From contig CAKUWD010000064.1 of the NCBI GenBank assembly GCA_934699065.1, positions 1 through 13,873 of the forward strand: a stretch of DNA of 13,873 nt. The letters run 5' to 3'. This stretch comes from an uncultured Treponema sp. (GTDB lineage: Bacteria; Spirochaetota; Spirochaetia; Treponematales; Treponemataceae). Positions 1-7,149 of the stretch are shown here, in pieces (the first letter of the stretch is position 1; each line of letters starts with the position of its first letter). The notes under the pieces are model-generated. The model was given only the letters and a program-made list of their open reading frames with translations, had not been told where the DNA came from and searched no databases. The position numbers were made by a program, and so were the translations under genes.

Positions 1-1
1 T

Positions 2-1600
2 ACAATTATTGCGGACAGAAGTCTTCCTCCAGATAATGTGGATCCGGTTTATGTAACAAAAGGGGAAAAAATAATAAAGAAAGGTTTCCCGATTACAGAG
101 GAAGGTTTTTCAAAACTTAGAAAAATGTCTGCTTCTCCTTTGTACATTGATTACCGTGCTTTTGCAAACAGCGAGCTGTATCTGCTTCTGCTTTCGATAA
201 TGTGGTATCTGCTTTTTACATTTATTTCTGTAAACCGAAAGCTTTTGTTTAAAGAACCGCTTTTGCAGGTGATTTTCTTTCTTGCCGTTTATGCGGTTAC
301 GGCTTTCTGTGGAAAGTTACCTTTGTTCTCAAGTCCCTATAGCATTTGTGTTGCAATCCCTTCGGCCCTGTTTATTATGATTGTTACGATTCTTTACGGA
401 AATCTTTCTGCTCTGCTTCTTTCAATCGTAATGTCTATAGGTGTTCTCTGCGCTACAAACTGGCAGATTCCAACCTTCCTGATGACTCTCGCTTCATCTC
501 TTACAGCTGCTGCAATTGTGCGTAAAATTGAACGAAGACTTGATCTTGTTTTTGCAGGTCTTATGATTGCGATTTTCAATATTGTTTATGTCCTGCTCTT
601 TTCTGTAATCTTCAATGAAACTTTTGATGATATTCCAAAGCTGATGATTGGTCTTGCAATAAACGGTTTCCTTTCTGGAATCCTTACTCTGGGCTTTTTG
701 ACTCCGCTGGAAATCATTCTTAATACTGCCTCTGTTTTCCGCCTTATGGATTTAAGCGACAATAATACTCCGATTTTTAAGCAGATGCAGATTCAAACAA
801 ACGGAACCTATAATCATTCTATGATGGTTGCCCAGCTTGCAGAAGCAGGCTGCCGTGAAATTGGTGCTAATTCTCTGCTTGCAAGAGTAGGTGCTTATTA
901 TCACGATATTGGAAAAATGGATCAGAGCGAATACTTTGTAGAAAATCAGGTAAATGGAATGGAAAACAAACATAATGACCTGAACCCGACACTTTCTGCA
1001 TCAGTAATCAAAAGTCATGTACGTAAGGGAGTTGAAAAAGCACGCCAGCTGCATCTGCCTCAGGCTGTAATTGATATTATTTCAGAGCATCACGGAAACA
1101 GTATAATTACTTATTTCTATAATAGTGCAAAGGAAAAAGATCCTTCTCTTGATGAAGATGATTTCAGATACCCGGGCATTCCGCCAACAACTAAAGAGTC
1201 TGCAGTTGTTATGCTTGCAGATACCGTAGAGGCAGCCTGCCATACTCTCGAAAATCCAACTTCTCAGCGCCTGGACAAGTTTATCACAATGCTTATTAAT
1301 CAGAAGGTAGAAAATAAACAGCTTGATAATTGTGACCTTACATTCCGTGATATTTCAAAAATAAAGGCTGCTTTTGTAAACCTTCTCACAGGTTATTATC
1401 ATAACCGAATTAAATATCAGAATCAGCAGGATCCGGATGAGGCTCCTGCAAAAACAGAAGAGGCTTCTCCTGATGTTGCAAAAGAAGTAAAAGAAATAAA
1501 AACTGTAAAAGATCAGAAAGAAAACTCTGAATCAGTAAAAACTACAAAAACTTCTGCAGGCAAAGCTGCTTCTTCAAAAACTACAAAGGAAAAGAAATGA
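2..1600 (+). CDS. pgpH: PgpH/YqfF-type 7TM-HD cyclic-dinucleotide phosphodiesterase, 5' partial
   Basis: The reading frame is open to the left edge, so the start lies outside the window; the GTG at 38 is an internal Val codon. Counting from that codon, residues 5-20 (VTKGEKIIKKGFPIT) are the end of the extracellular 7TMR-HDED domain. Hydrophobic segments at about 47-235 form the multi-pass membrane region. An HD domain follows with H260, the H289-D290 pair in YYHDIGK, H327, H351/H352 and D395, the metal ligands expected for this family. In PgpH of Firmicutes this domain hydrolyses c-di-AMP to pApA at the inner membrane face; c-di-AMP as the substrate here is inferred. The last 60 or so residues are a Lys/Glu/Thr/Ser-rich tail not needed for catalysis. 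Its stop overlaps ybeY by 4 nt (ATGA). The neighbourhood PgpH-YbeY-CorC is a common bacterial arrangement and supports the call. Confidence 0.9.
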   Translation, partial: TIIADRSLPPDNVDPVYVTKGEKIIKKGFPITEEGFSKLRKMSASPLYIDYRAFANSELYLLLLSIMWYLLFTFISVNRKLLFKEPLLQVIFFLAVYAVTAFCGKLPLFSSPYSICVAIPSALFIMIVTILYGNLSALLLSIVMSIGVLCATNWQIPTFLMTLASSLTAAAIVRKIERRLDLVFAGLMIAIFNIVYVLLFSVIFNETFDDIPKLMIGLAINGFLSGILTLGFLTPLEIILNTASVFRLMDLSDNNTPIFKQMQIQTNGTYNHSMMVAQLAEAGCREIGANSLLARVGAYYHDIGKMDQSEYFVENQVNGMENKHNDLNPTLSASVIKSHVRKGVEKARQLHLPQAVIDIISEHHGNSIITYFYNSAKEKDPSLDEDDFRYPGIPPTTKESAVVMLADTVEAACHTLENPTSQRLDKFITMLINQKVENKQLDNCDLTFRDISKIKAAFVNLLTGYYHNRIKYQNQQDPDEAPAKTEEASPDVAKEVKEIKTVKDQKENSESVKTTKTSAGKAASSKTTKEKK

Positions 1601-2073
1601 ACCGGGTATATGTAGCAATGCAGGAGGGCGTAGACCAGCCTGACTGGTTTGAAAGAGTAGAGCCATTTGTTAATAAGGTAATGGGAGAACTCAAATTTGA
1701 TGGGGAAGAAATTTCCATGCTTTTGTGCAATGATGCATATATGCAGGAGCTTAATAAAACATACCGCAACATTGACAGCACAACAGATGTTCTTTCTTTT
1801 GAAAATGATGAAGAATATGAGGACGAAGAGGGGAAATGGAAATGTGCAGGCGATATTGTAATAAGCCTTGATACACTTCCTGTAAATGCCGAATATTTTA
1901 ATGAGAGCAGAAATGACGAGCTCAAGCGTTTAATAGTACATGGACTTCTTCATTTGAATGGAATGGATCATGGGGAAGAACATATTGAAAAAGGCGTACA
2001 GCCTGTTTGTGAAATGCTTGTACTTCAGGAAAAAGTTTTAGAAAAATTAAAGGATGAAAAAATAATAAAATGA
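1597..2073 (+). CDS. ybeY: Endoribonuclease YbeY (rRNA maturation factor)
   Basis: A 158-residue protein of normal length for the family. The zinc-binding signature HGLLHLNGMDH is at residues 115-125, with H115, H119 and H125 as the three metal ligands. The upstream block TYRNIDSTTDVLSF (residues 55-68) and GDIVIS (85-90) are also typical of YbeY. YbeY is a cytoplasmic metal-dependent RNase involved in 16S rRNA 3'-end maturation and 70S quality control. An acidic insert (DEEYEDEEGK, about residues 71-80) interrupts the region between the conserved blocks, where many relatives are shorter. Its ATG overlaps the upstream stop by 4 nt and its stop overlaps the downstream ATG by 4 nt, so it is probably translated by coupling within the operon. 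Confidence 0.95.
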   Translation: MNRVYVAMQEGVDQPDWFERVEPFVNKVMGELKFDGEEISMLLCNDAYMQELNKTYRNIDSTTDVLSFENDEEYEDEEGKWKCAGDIVISLDTLPVNAEYFNESRNDELKRLIVHGLLHLNGMDHGEEHIEKGVQPVCEMLVLQEKVLEKLKDEKIIK

Positions 2074-2852
2074 GTTTTTTTAAGAAAAAGAAAACAGCTG
2101 CAGAAGAAGCAGAAATAATTCAACAGGAAATCTTAAATGAAGAAAAAAAAGACATGATTCAGGGAGTAGAGGACTTGTCTAAAACTTCTGTTAAGGAAGT
2201 TATGATTCCCCGAATTGATGTTGATTTTATTTCAAGCGACACACCACAAGATGAACTTTTTAATAAAATTGTAGCCAGCGGACATTCTCGTTTTCCGCTT
2301 TATACAGATTCAATTGATAATGTAATCGGTGTTCTTTATGTAAAAGACATTATCAAATGCCTTGCAGAAAAAAAAGAAATCAATCTTACACAGATTGCTC
2401 GTAAGGCATATTTTGTTCCAGAAAGTAAACGTATAGACTCTCTGCTTCGTGAATTCCGCCGCCATCACCTTCATATTGCAATTGCAATTGATGAGTATGG
2501 TGGAGTTTCAGGAATTGTAACTATGGAAGATATTATCGAAGAGATTGTCGGTGATATTCAGGATGAGTTTGACAAGGAGCAGGAAGATATTCTTAAGGTC
2601 AGCGACAATGTATGGCTTTGTGATGCCCGTGTTGACCTTGACGATTTGAATGAGAGTCTTGAAGCTCAGTTCCCTAACGAAGATTTTGATTCTCTTGGTG
2701 GTTTTGTATTTGATTTATTTGGTAAAGTTCCTGTAAAATATGAAAAGGTGAGCTGGAATGATTATGATTTTATTGTGCAGGATATGGAAGGCCACCGAAT
2801 CAATATGGTAAAAATTATTAAAAATACAGATGACGGAAAGGATGATGAGTAA
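2070..2852 (+). CDS. corC: CBS-domain CorC/TlyC-type transporter-associated protein, soluble form
   Basis: 260 residues with an N-terminal charged coil (residues 1-35), a CBS pair (about 44-98, with VMIPRIDV and GVLYVKDI; about 112-162, with AIDEYGGVSGIVTMEDIIEEIVG), and a C-terminal CorC_HlyC domain (about 178-252). It lacks the DUF21/CNNM transmembrane domain of larger relatives, so it matches the short soluble E. coli YbeX/CorC and spirochaete TlyC form. The CBS pair normally binds adenine nucleotides. Relatives have been linked to Mg/Co efflux, ribosome-related functions and (for TlyC) haemolysis, but the exact role is unsettled. The start overlaps the ybeY stop by 4 nt. The ybeY-corC pairing is widely conserved and argues for a link to ribosome or Mg homeostasis. 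Confidence 0.88.
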   Translation: MSFFKKKKTAAEEAEIIQQEILNEEKKDMIQGVEDLSKTSVKEVMIPRIDVDFISSDTPQDELFNKIVASGHSRFPLYTDSIDNVIGVLYVKDIIKCLAEKKEINLTQIARKAYFVPESKRIDSLLREFRRHHLHIAIAIDEYGGVSGIVTMEDIIEEIVGDIQDEFDKEQEDILKVSDNVWLCDARVDLDDLNESLEAQFPNEDFDSLGGFVFDLFGKVPVKYEKVSWNDYDFIVQDMEGHRINMVKIIKNTDDGKDDE

Positions 2853-4935
2853 AAAAATTAGCCGGGTTTTATTTGCAATGATTTTTGCTGCAGCAGTTGG
2901 AAGTACCGCTAGACCTCTTTTTGCTGCCGAATCAAAAAATGTCCTCAAGCTTTATAACGAAGCGGTTGAACTCCAGAATGATGAAAACTGGTATACTGCT
3001 TCTCAGTATTTTATTGAGGTTGTAAATTCAAATCCGGCTTTTAGTGATGCATGGTTCCGCCTTGCAGACTGTTCTTATCATCTTGGTGAATATGATCTTG
3101 CTTTTCAGTATTTGGAAAGTGCAGAAAAATATGAAAAAGATCGCAGCGAAATAAAAAATCTTAAGGGAATGATTCTTCTGGCACTTGGCCGTACCGAAGA
3201 TGCCCGCCAGATTTTTAATGAAGTTCTTAAAAAATATCCGAATGACATTGATGCCCATTTTGGTCTTGCAGAAATTGAATTATATGACGGCAAATTTTCC
3301 GGGGCAGAAAATCAGTATGCAGAAGCTTTAAAAAGACAGAACTCAAACAGAAAGGCTCTGCTTTCGCTGGCCCTGGTTTGTGCTGAAACAAAACGCTATG
3401 CCCAGTCCGAAAAATATCTGCGACAGGCAATGCAGTATTATTCTGGCGAACCTGAAGTTCATTATCTTGCTGCAATTATCTATACAATGAAGGGTGATTA
3501 CAAGGATGCAGAAAAGCATGCCCGTATTGCCGTAGAAATCCGCGGCGGCTACGAACAGGCTTATGAGCTTCTGGCCCAGATTGTTTACCTTCAGCACCGT
3601 TACAGCGAAGTTATCAATCTTTGTGATTTTATTATAGGACGCAACAGAAACAGCAGTGCAGCCTGGTATTTAAAAGGGGTGGCACAGTCTAAGCTTGGAA
3701 ATAATGATGATGCAATTGCAACTTGGGATACCGGTCTTTCGGTTAATCCTCAGGATGAGCTTATGCGGATGATGCTTGAACTGGTTGCAAAGAATGAACT
3801 CGATCTTGATGATAAAAGACGTGCTGTATGGGCTGATTATCATTTGAATAATGCCCGCCAGTATGACAGCCGTTACGATAAAGCTGGCTCTACTTATGAA
3901 TATCAGAGGGCTCTTATGCTGGATCCTTCAAATGCACAGGCCCGCCTTGCTTATGCAGATATTCTTGAACTGAATGGTATGCATGAGCTTTATCTCAGTC
4001 AGTTAAAATTTGTGAATGAAAATTCAGAAGCTAAGATTTCAACTGGTTTAAAAGATACTATTGAAGCCTATGACTCTCTTCTTAATAATACGCTTGCAAA
4101 AAGATGGAATGTAGATGCTTTCTATCTAGATAAGATTCGCTGGAATATTGCTGTTTTCTATACTGAAAATACTTCTACCTTTAATCATGCAGACAGCGAT
4201 CGTCTCACAGCCCTTGCCTGCGGCGATGTTTTTGCCGGTGTAGCCATTACTTCTGTAAAAACTCAGGTTACTCCTGTTTCAGGCTACGGCGAGGCTTTTA
4301 AGAATGCAAGGGCAAATAACTTTGATTATTTTATATTAGTTTCGCTTAGTGAAGGAGAGGATGATCTTTCTCTGAGTGCAACAATGTATTCAGGCAGAAC
4401 CGGTACCGAAACTTTCAATGAAAAATACTACGCAACCGGAAATAACCGTTTTTCTACGGTACTGCGTCGTTTCCGAAATTCGGTTCTGGAAAAGCTTACT
4501 GTGCGCGGAAAAATTTTGCAGCGCAATGGAAAGACCGTTTTGATAGATCTCGGACGTTCTGAAAACATCATAAAAGATGCAGAGTTTAAGATTGTAAAAA
4601 AAGGTGCCGTCAAAACAGCTGATGCCGGAGCCGGACTTTTCTTCCGTGATGACGATGTTGTTGGAATGCTTGTCGTTACAGAAGCTGGTGAAGAGGTTTC
4701 TGAAGCTTCAATTACAAGTCATGGTTTTTATGACAGAATTAATGAAGGTGATGAACTGGTACTTGTAAATATGCCTTCTCAGAATTCTGAAGCAGGAATG
4801 GATACTGTTCCGAATGCAGATGAAGATGGAAATCCTCTTGTTAATAACAGTGTAAAGGGCGATGAACTTGTGGCAGAAATTAAGAAAGCTGTAGAGCGCC
4901 CTGCAATCATTGATCTTTTAAGAAAGATAAGATAA
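2845..4935 (+). CDS. Exported TPR-repeat protein with FlgT/LpoB-like C-terminal region
   Basis: About 696 residues. In-frame ATGs exist at 2830, 2842 and 2845. I chose 2845 because it gives a compact signal peptide (MSKKISRVLFAMIFAAAVG..., likely cleaved after ARPLFA) and an 8-nt ATGAGTAA overlap with the corC stop; GGAAAGG lies just upstream, at short spacing. After the signal peptide come roughly ten TPR-like helical repeats (about residues 33-400), seen as alanine/tyrosine-rich pairs such as NWYTASQYF, GEYDLAFQYL and GRTEDARQIF. The C-terminal ~270 residues are not TPR: a stretch around DYFILVSLSEGEDDLSLS resembles the alpha/beta fold of TolB-N/LpoB-like proteins, then GKILQRNGKTVLIDLGRSENI resembles the SH3-like module seen at the end of FlgT-type proteins. 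Probably a periplasmic scaffold; function unknown. It is the last gene of the coupled block. Confidence 0.85.
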   Translation: MSKKISRVLFAMIFAAAVGSTARPLFAAESKNVLKLYNEAVELQNDENWYTASQYFIEVVNSNPAFSDAWFRLADCSYHLGEYDLAFQYLESAEKYEKDRSEIKNLKGMILLALGRTEDARQIFNEVLKKYPNDIDAHFGLAEIELYDGKFSGAENQYAEALKRQNSNRKALLSLALVCAETKRYAQSEKYLRQAMQYYSGEPEVHYLAAIIYTMKGDYKDAEKHARIAVEIRGGYEQAYELLAQIVYLQHRYSEVINLCDFIIGRNRNSSAAWYLKGVAQSKLGNNDDAIATWDTGLSVNPQDELMRMMLELVAKNELDLDDKRRAVWADYHLNNARQYDSRYDKAGSTYEYQRALMLDPSNAQARLAYADILELNGMHELYLSQLKFVNENSEAKISTGLKDTIEAYDSLLNNTLAKRWNVDAFYLDKIRWNIAVFYTENTSTFNHADSDRLTALACGDVFAGVAITSVKTQVTPVSGYGEAFKNARANNFDYFILVSLSEGEDDLSLSATMYSGRTGTETFNEKYYATGNNRFSTVLRRFRNSVLEKLTVRGKILQRNGKTVLIDLGRSENIIKDAEFKIVKKGAVKTADAGAGLFFRDDDVVGMLVVTEAGEEVSEASITSHGFYDRINEGDELVLVNMPSQNSEAGMDTVPNADEDGNPLVNNSVKGDELVAEIKKAVERPAIIDLLRKIR

Positions 4936-4938
4936 AAG

Positions 4939-4962
4939 AATTGCCTTTTTAAGGCGGCAATT
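4939..4962 (-). terminator. Hairpin between convergent genes, probable terminator
   Basis: Seven-base arms AATTGCC (4939-4945) and GGCAATT (4956-4962) form a perfect stem with a 10-nt loop; an alternative inner stem GCCTT/AAGGC is also possible. It sits in the 31-nt gap between the two convergent stop codons. On the minus strand the stem is followed by a T-rich run (CTTTTATCTTATC), so it looks like an intrinsic terminator for the minus-strand gene. On the plus strand the following bases (GAAATTATAATC) have no clear T-tract, so termination of the TPR operon here is less certain. Confidence 0.6.
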
Positions 4963-4966
4963 GAAA

Positions 4967-5842
4967 TTATAATCTGTCAAGAGAAGCTTCAAGCCACTTT
5001 GAGGCGAGAGTCGGATAAACAGACTGAATTCTTACAAAACTTCGAACTGCATCTTCATAATTTTTATTAAAATACTGTGATTCTCCAAGATAAAAACTTG
5101 CCCGGTTTCTTGTTTCTTCACTGATGTTTGTTCCAATCAGCTGATTAAGCTTATCAATTGCTTCTTTATAGTTTCTTGTTACAAATGAAGTTTTCAATAT
5201 TTCAAAAAGAAGATAAGCATCACCACTTTCCGGAGAAACAAGATCTTCTTCAAAAATGTATGGCGTCAAAGGTGAAGAAATCGAAGCTTTTTTATTTCCA
5301 CCTGTAAGCTTTGTAACATTTGAAGCAGTTTTATCTGAAACCAGTGGTTCTGCACCGGCTCCTTCAATAATATCAAGATAAGGAAGTGGAGTTTTTCGTA
5401 AGGTTCCATCAGGATAAACTGTCTCATAATCCGTTTTTTCTGCCGGCAAATCACTCTGTTTTTTTGCGGTAAGGTGTACTCCAGTTATTGTGGAATTGAA
5501 TGAAAGCAGTACAACATCATAAGGGCCTGCCGTAGTCTCCGAAATTATGGTGTAATAATAATCTCTGAGATCTCCAAGAGTATCTGTGTATGAGCTGCTA
5601 TCTGGTGCAATTGCAGCAATCGGTTCAAGACCTTCAAGCTGGTTGTAAGAAGTAATCTGCTCTGTAGTTCTGTAAATCAAAAGATTATATAAAGCCGGTT
5701 CCGGTTTTTTAGGAAGCTGCCAGGTAATTTTTACTTTTGTTCCGCTGCCAGCCCGTGCCTGAATATCACGAATAAGAGGCCGGTCTGCAAATAAGAAAGT
5801 GGCTGCGGTAATCAAAATAAGCGAGCAAAATAATTTCTTCAT
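4967..5842 (-). CDS. Exported protein with FN3-like and TPR-like domains, function unknown
   Basis: 291 residues from the ATG at 5842. This start gives a clean signal peptide, MKKLFCSLILITAATFLFA followed by DRP. An in-frame start at 5929 would add 29 residues, but part of those (SRHCERSEAI) is a translation of the intergenic repeat, so I reject it. Residues about 22-102 resemble a fibronectin type III fold (VKITWQLPKK, YNLLIYRT, YYYTIIS). A low-complexity linker follows. Residues about 209-288 form two or more TPR/YbgF-like helices (NYKEAIDKLNQLI, NYEDAVRSFVRIQ). It is probably periplasmic or outer-membrane associated and may bind protein partners. It is the only minus-strand gene, divergent from prfB and convergent with another TPR protein. 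No Shine-Dalgarno is visible; see the promoter entry. Confidence 0.8.
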   Translation of the reverse strand: MKKLFCSLILITAATFLFADRPLIRDIQARAGSGTKVKITWQLPKKPEPALYNLLIYRTTEQITSYNQLEGLEPIAAIAPDSSSYTDTLGDLRDYYYTIISETTAGPYDVVLLSFNSTITGVHLTAKKQSDLPAEKTDYETVYPDGTLRKTPLPYLDIIEGAGAEPLVSDKTASNVTKLTGGNKKASISSPLTPYIFEEDLVSPESGDAYLLFEILKTSFVTRNYKEAIDKLNQLIGTNISEETRNRASFYLGESQYFNKNYEDAVRSFVRIQSVYPTLASKWLEASLDRL

Positions 5843-5849
5843 ATTTACA

Positions 5850-5878
5850 ATAATATCATGGAAATAGACTTTTGTCAT
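5850..5878 (-). promoter_or_regulatory. Sigma70-like promoter for the FN3/TPR gene
   Basis: Read on the minus strand: ATGACA (5878-5873, 5 of 6 to TTGACA), a 17-nt spacer, and TATTAT (5855-5850, 5 of 6 to TATAAT) preceded by TGA, giving an extended -10 (TGaTATTAT). Only 7 nt separate the -10 from the ATG at 5842, so initiation would be expected at or next to the start codon, implying a leaderless message. The -35 element begins only a few bases from the inverted repeat. Confidence 0.55.
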
Positions 5879-5881
5879 ATA

Positions 5882-5960
5882 GATTGCTTCGCTACGCTCG
5901 CAATGACGAGACGTCGCCGATATTCTCAACGATTGTCATTGCGAGCGTAGCGAAGCAATC
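5882..5960. repeat. Perfect 26-bp inverted repeat, dispersed 'CATTGCGAGCGTAGCGAAGCAATC'-type element
   Basis: Left arm 5882-5907 (begins GATTGCTTCGCTACGCTCG) is the exact reverse complement of the right arm 5935-5960 (begins GTCATTGCGAGCGTAGCG), with a 27-nt spacer. The arms are clearly more GC-rich than the surrounding AT-rich intergenic DNA. I recognise this unit as a palindromic intergenic repeat that recurs in many unrelated bacterial genomes and is often mistranslated as a peptide containing RHCERSEAI. RNA from either strand could fold into a 26-bp stem. It lies between two divergent promoters. Whether it is a MITE-like element, a REP-like element or a regulator cannot be decided from one locus. 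Confidence 0.85.
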
Positions 5961-5976
5961 CATTGAATCCGTGTCA

Positions 5977-6005
5977 TTGTTCAAAACTCGTTTTTCGTGT
6001 ATTCT
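5977..6005 (+). promoter_or_regulatory. Possible promoter of prfB and the downstream block
   Basis: TTGTTC (5977-5982), a 17-nt spacer, and TATTCT (6000-6005): 3 of 6 and 4 of 6 to consensus, so weak. The -10 ends 6 nt before the ATG at 6012, so if real it would give a nearly leaderless transcript. AAGGA at 6006-6010 sits directly before the ATG, too close for a normal Shine-Dalgarno. Confidence 0.35.
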
Positions 6006-6011
6006 AAGGAT

Positions 6012-7149
6012 ATGTTAGAAGAAATAAAATTACCTGTTGAACAGTTGAGAGAAGAAATCATGAATGTTTGGGGGCGTCTTTGACTCTGCCGCAATTGAAA
6101 AAGCTATAGCAGAAAAAGAAAAGCTTACAGAAGCCCCTGGTTTCTGGGATGACCACGAAGCCGCGGAAAAGGTAATGAGCCAGATTCGCAAGCTCAAAAA
6201 CCGAATCGAACCCTGGAAAAAAATCATTGCAGATATGGATGACCTCGAAGCCATGTACGAGCTGGCCGCAGAATCAGGCGAGCAAAGTGACGAAGATGAA
6301 GTTCGTACAATGTATGAGGCTGCAAAAGCACAGTTTGATAAGCTGAATATCTTAAACCTGCTTTCAGGTGAAGTTGATCAGAATGATGCCTTCCTTACCG
6401 TACATGCGGGAGCCGGCGGAACAGAAGCCTGTGACTGGGCCTTTATGCTCAGTCGTATGTACCTGCGCTGGGCAGAACGTCACGGTTATAAAACAGAAGT
6501 TGTAGATGAACTTGAGGCAGAAGGCGGAATCAAATCTATCACAATTCAGATAAGCGGTGACTTTGTTTACGGTTATTTGAAAGGAGAGGGGGGTATTCAC
6601 CGTCTGGTACGTATTTCACCTTTTGATGCAAATGCCCGCCGCCACACCAGCTTTGCTTCAGTTTATGTTTATCCTGTTCTTGATGATACTATTGAAGTTG
6701 ATATTAAGCCGGAAGACCTTCGTGTAGATACCTACCGTGCAGGTGGAAAGGGCGGACAGCATGTAAATAAAACTGACTCAGCTGTTCGCTTTACTCATAT
6801 ACCAACGGGAATTGTAGTTGCCTGCCAGACAGAACGCAGTCAGCTTATGAACCGCCAGACTTGTATGAACATGCTTAAGGCTCGTCTTTATGAATATTAC
6901 CGGGAGCAGAAAGAAAAAGAAAACTCAAAGTTTATGGCAGAAAAGAAAGATATCTCTTTTGGAAGCCAGATCCGCTCTTATGTTTTCTGCCCTTATACAA
7001 TGGTAAAAGATCATAGAACCCGTCACTCTGTAGGAAATATTCAGGCAGTTATGGACGGCGATCTTGATGATTTTATGAACGCATACCTTGTTGCAAAATG
7101 GAAAGGTCTTCCAATGGATGGCTCGGGAGATGATGACGAAGAAGTATAA
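6012..7149 (+). CDS. prfB: Peptide chain release factor 2 (RF2), expressed by programmed +1 frameshift
   Basis: Zero-frame translation from ATG 6012 gives 23 residues (MLEEIKLPVEQLREEIMNV...WGRL) and then an in-frame TGA at 6081. Shifting +1 on the CTT codon continues as DSAAIEKAI... to 7149, about 378 residues in total, close to the usual RF2 length. The stop-recognition tripeptide SPF, which specifies UGA/UAA and separates RF2 from RF1 (PxT), is at about residues 202-204 of the fused product. The catalytic GGQ is at about 247-249 (RAGGKGGQHVN). YTMVKDHRT near the C-terminus is also typical. RF2 hydrolyses peptidyl-tRNA at UGA and UAA. A caller that ignores recoding would start at ATG 6064, losing the true N-terminus. 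It appears to open the plus-strand block and overlaps the next gene by 17 nt. Confidence 0.95.
6070..6084 (+). promoter_or_regulatory. prfB programmed +1 frameshift site (autoregulatory)
   Basis: GGGGG (6070-6074, a Shine-Dalgarno-like stimulator), CGT, then CTT TGA C (6078-6084). This matches the E. coli prfB site (AGG GGG TAT CTT TGA C) in spacing and in every key element: the internal Shine-Dalgarno 3 nt before CTT, slippery CTT, the poor TGA-C stop context. When RF2 is scarce, the ribosome pauses at TGA, the Leu-tRNA slips onto TTT and full-length RF2 is made. Confidence 0.96.

Noticed and set aside
38..40. GTG 38 as the true start of the PgpH-like gene
   Set aside because: The frame is open to the left edge and encodes family-like residues before it, and known relatives have a much longer N-terminal region.
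1581..1925. 114-residue minus-strand open frame over ybeY
   Set aside because: Ser-rich shadow of the acidic ybeY coding strand; ybeY itself carries intact catalytic motifs.
5843..6011. tRNA, riboswitch or CRISPR in the only sizeable intergenic region
   Set aside because: No cloverleaf or riboswitch core is visible; the structure is fully explained by the two-copy inverted repeat and promoter-like boxes.
6064..6084. prfB as a gene starting at ATG 6064, or as a pseudogene because of TGA 6081
   Set aside because: The upstream 23 codons plus the exact recoding signal explain the stop; 6064 is an out-of-frame internal ATG that merely matches the post-shift frame.
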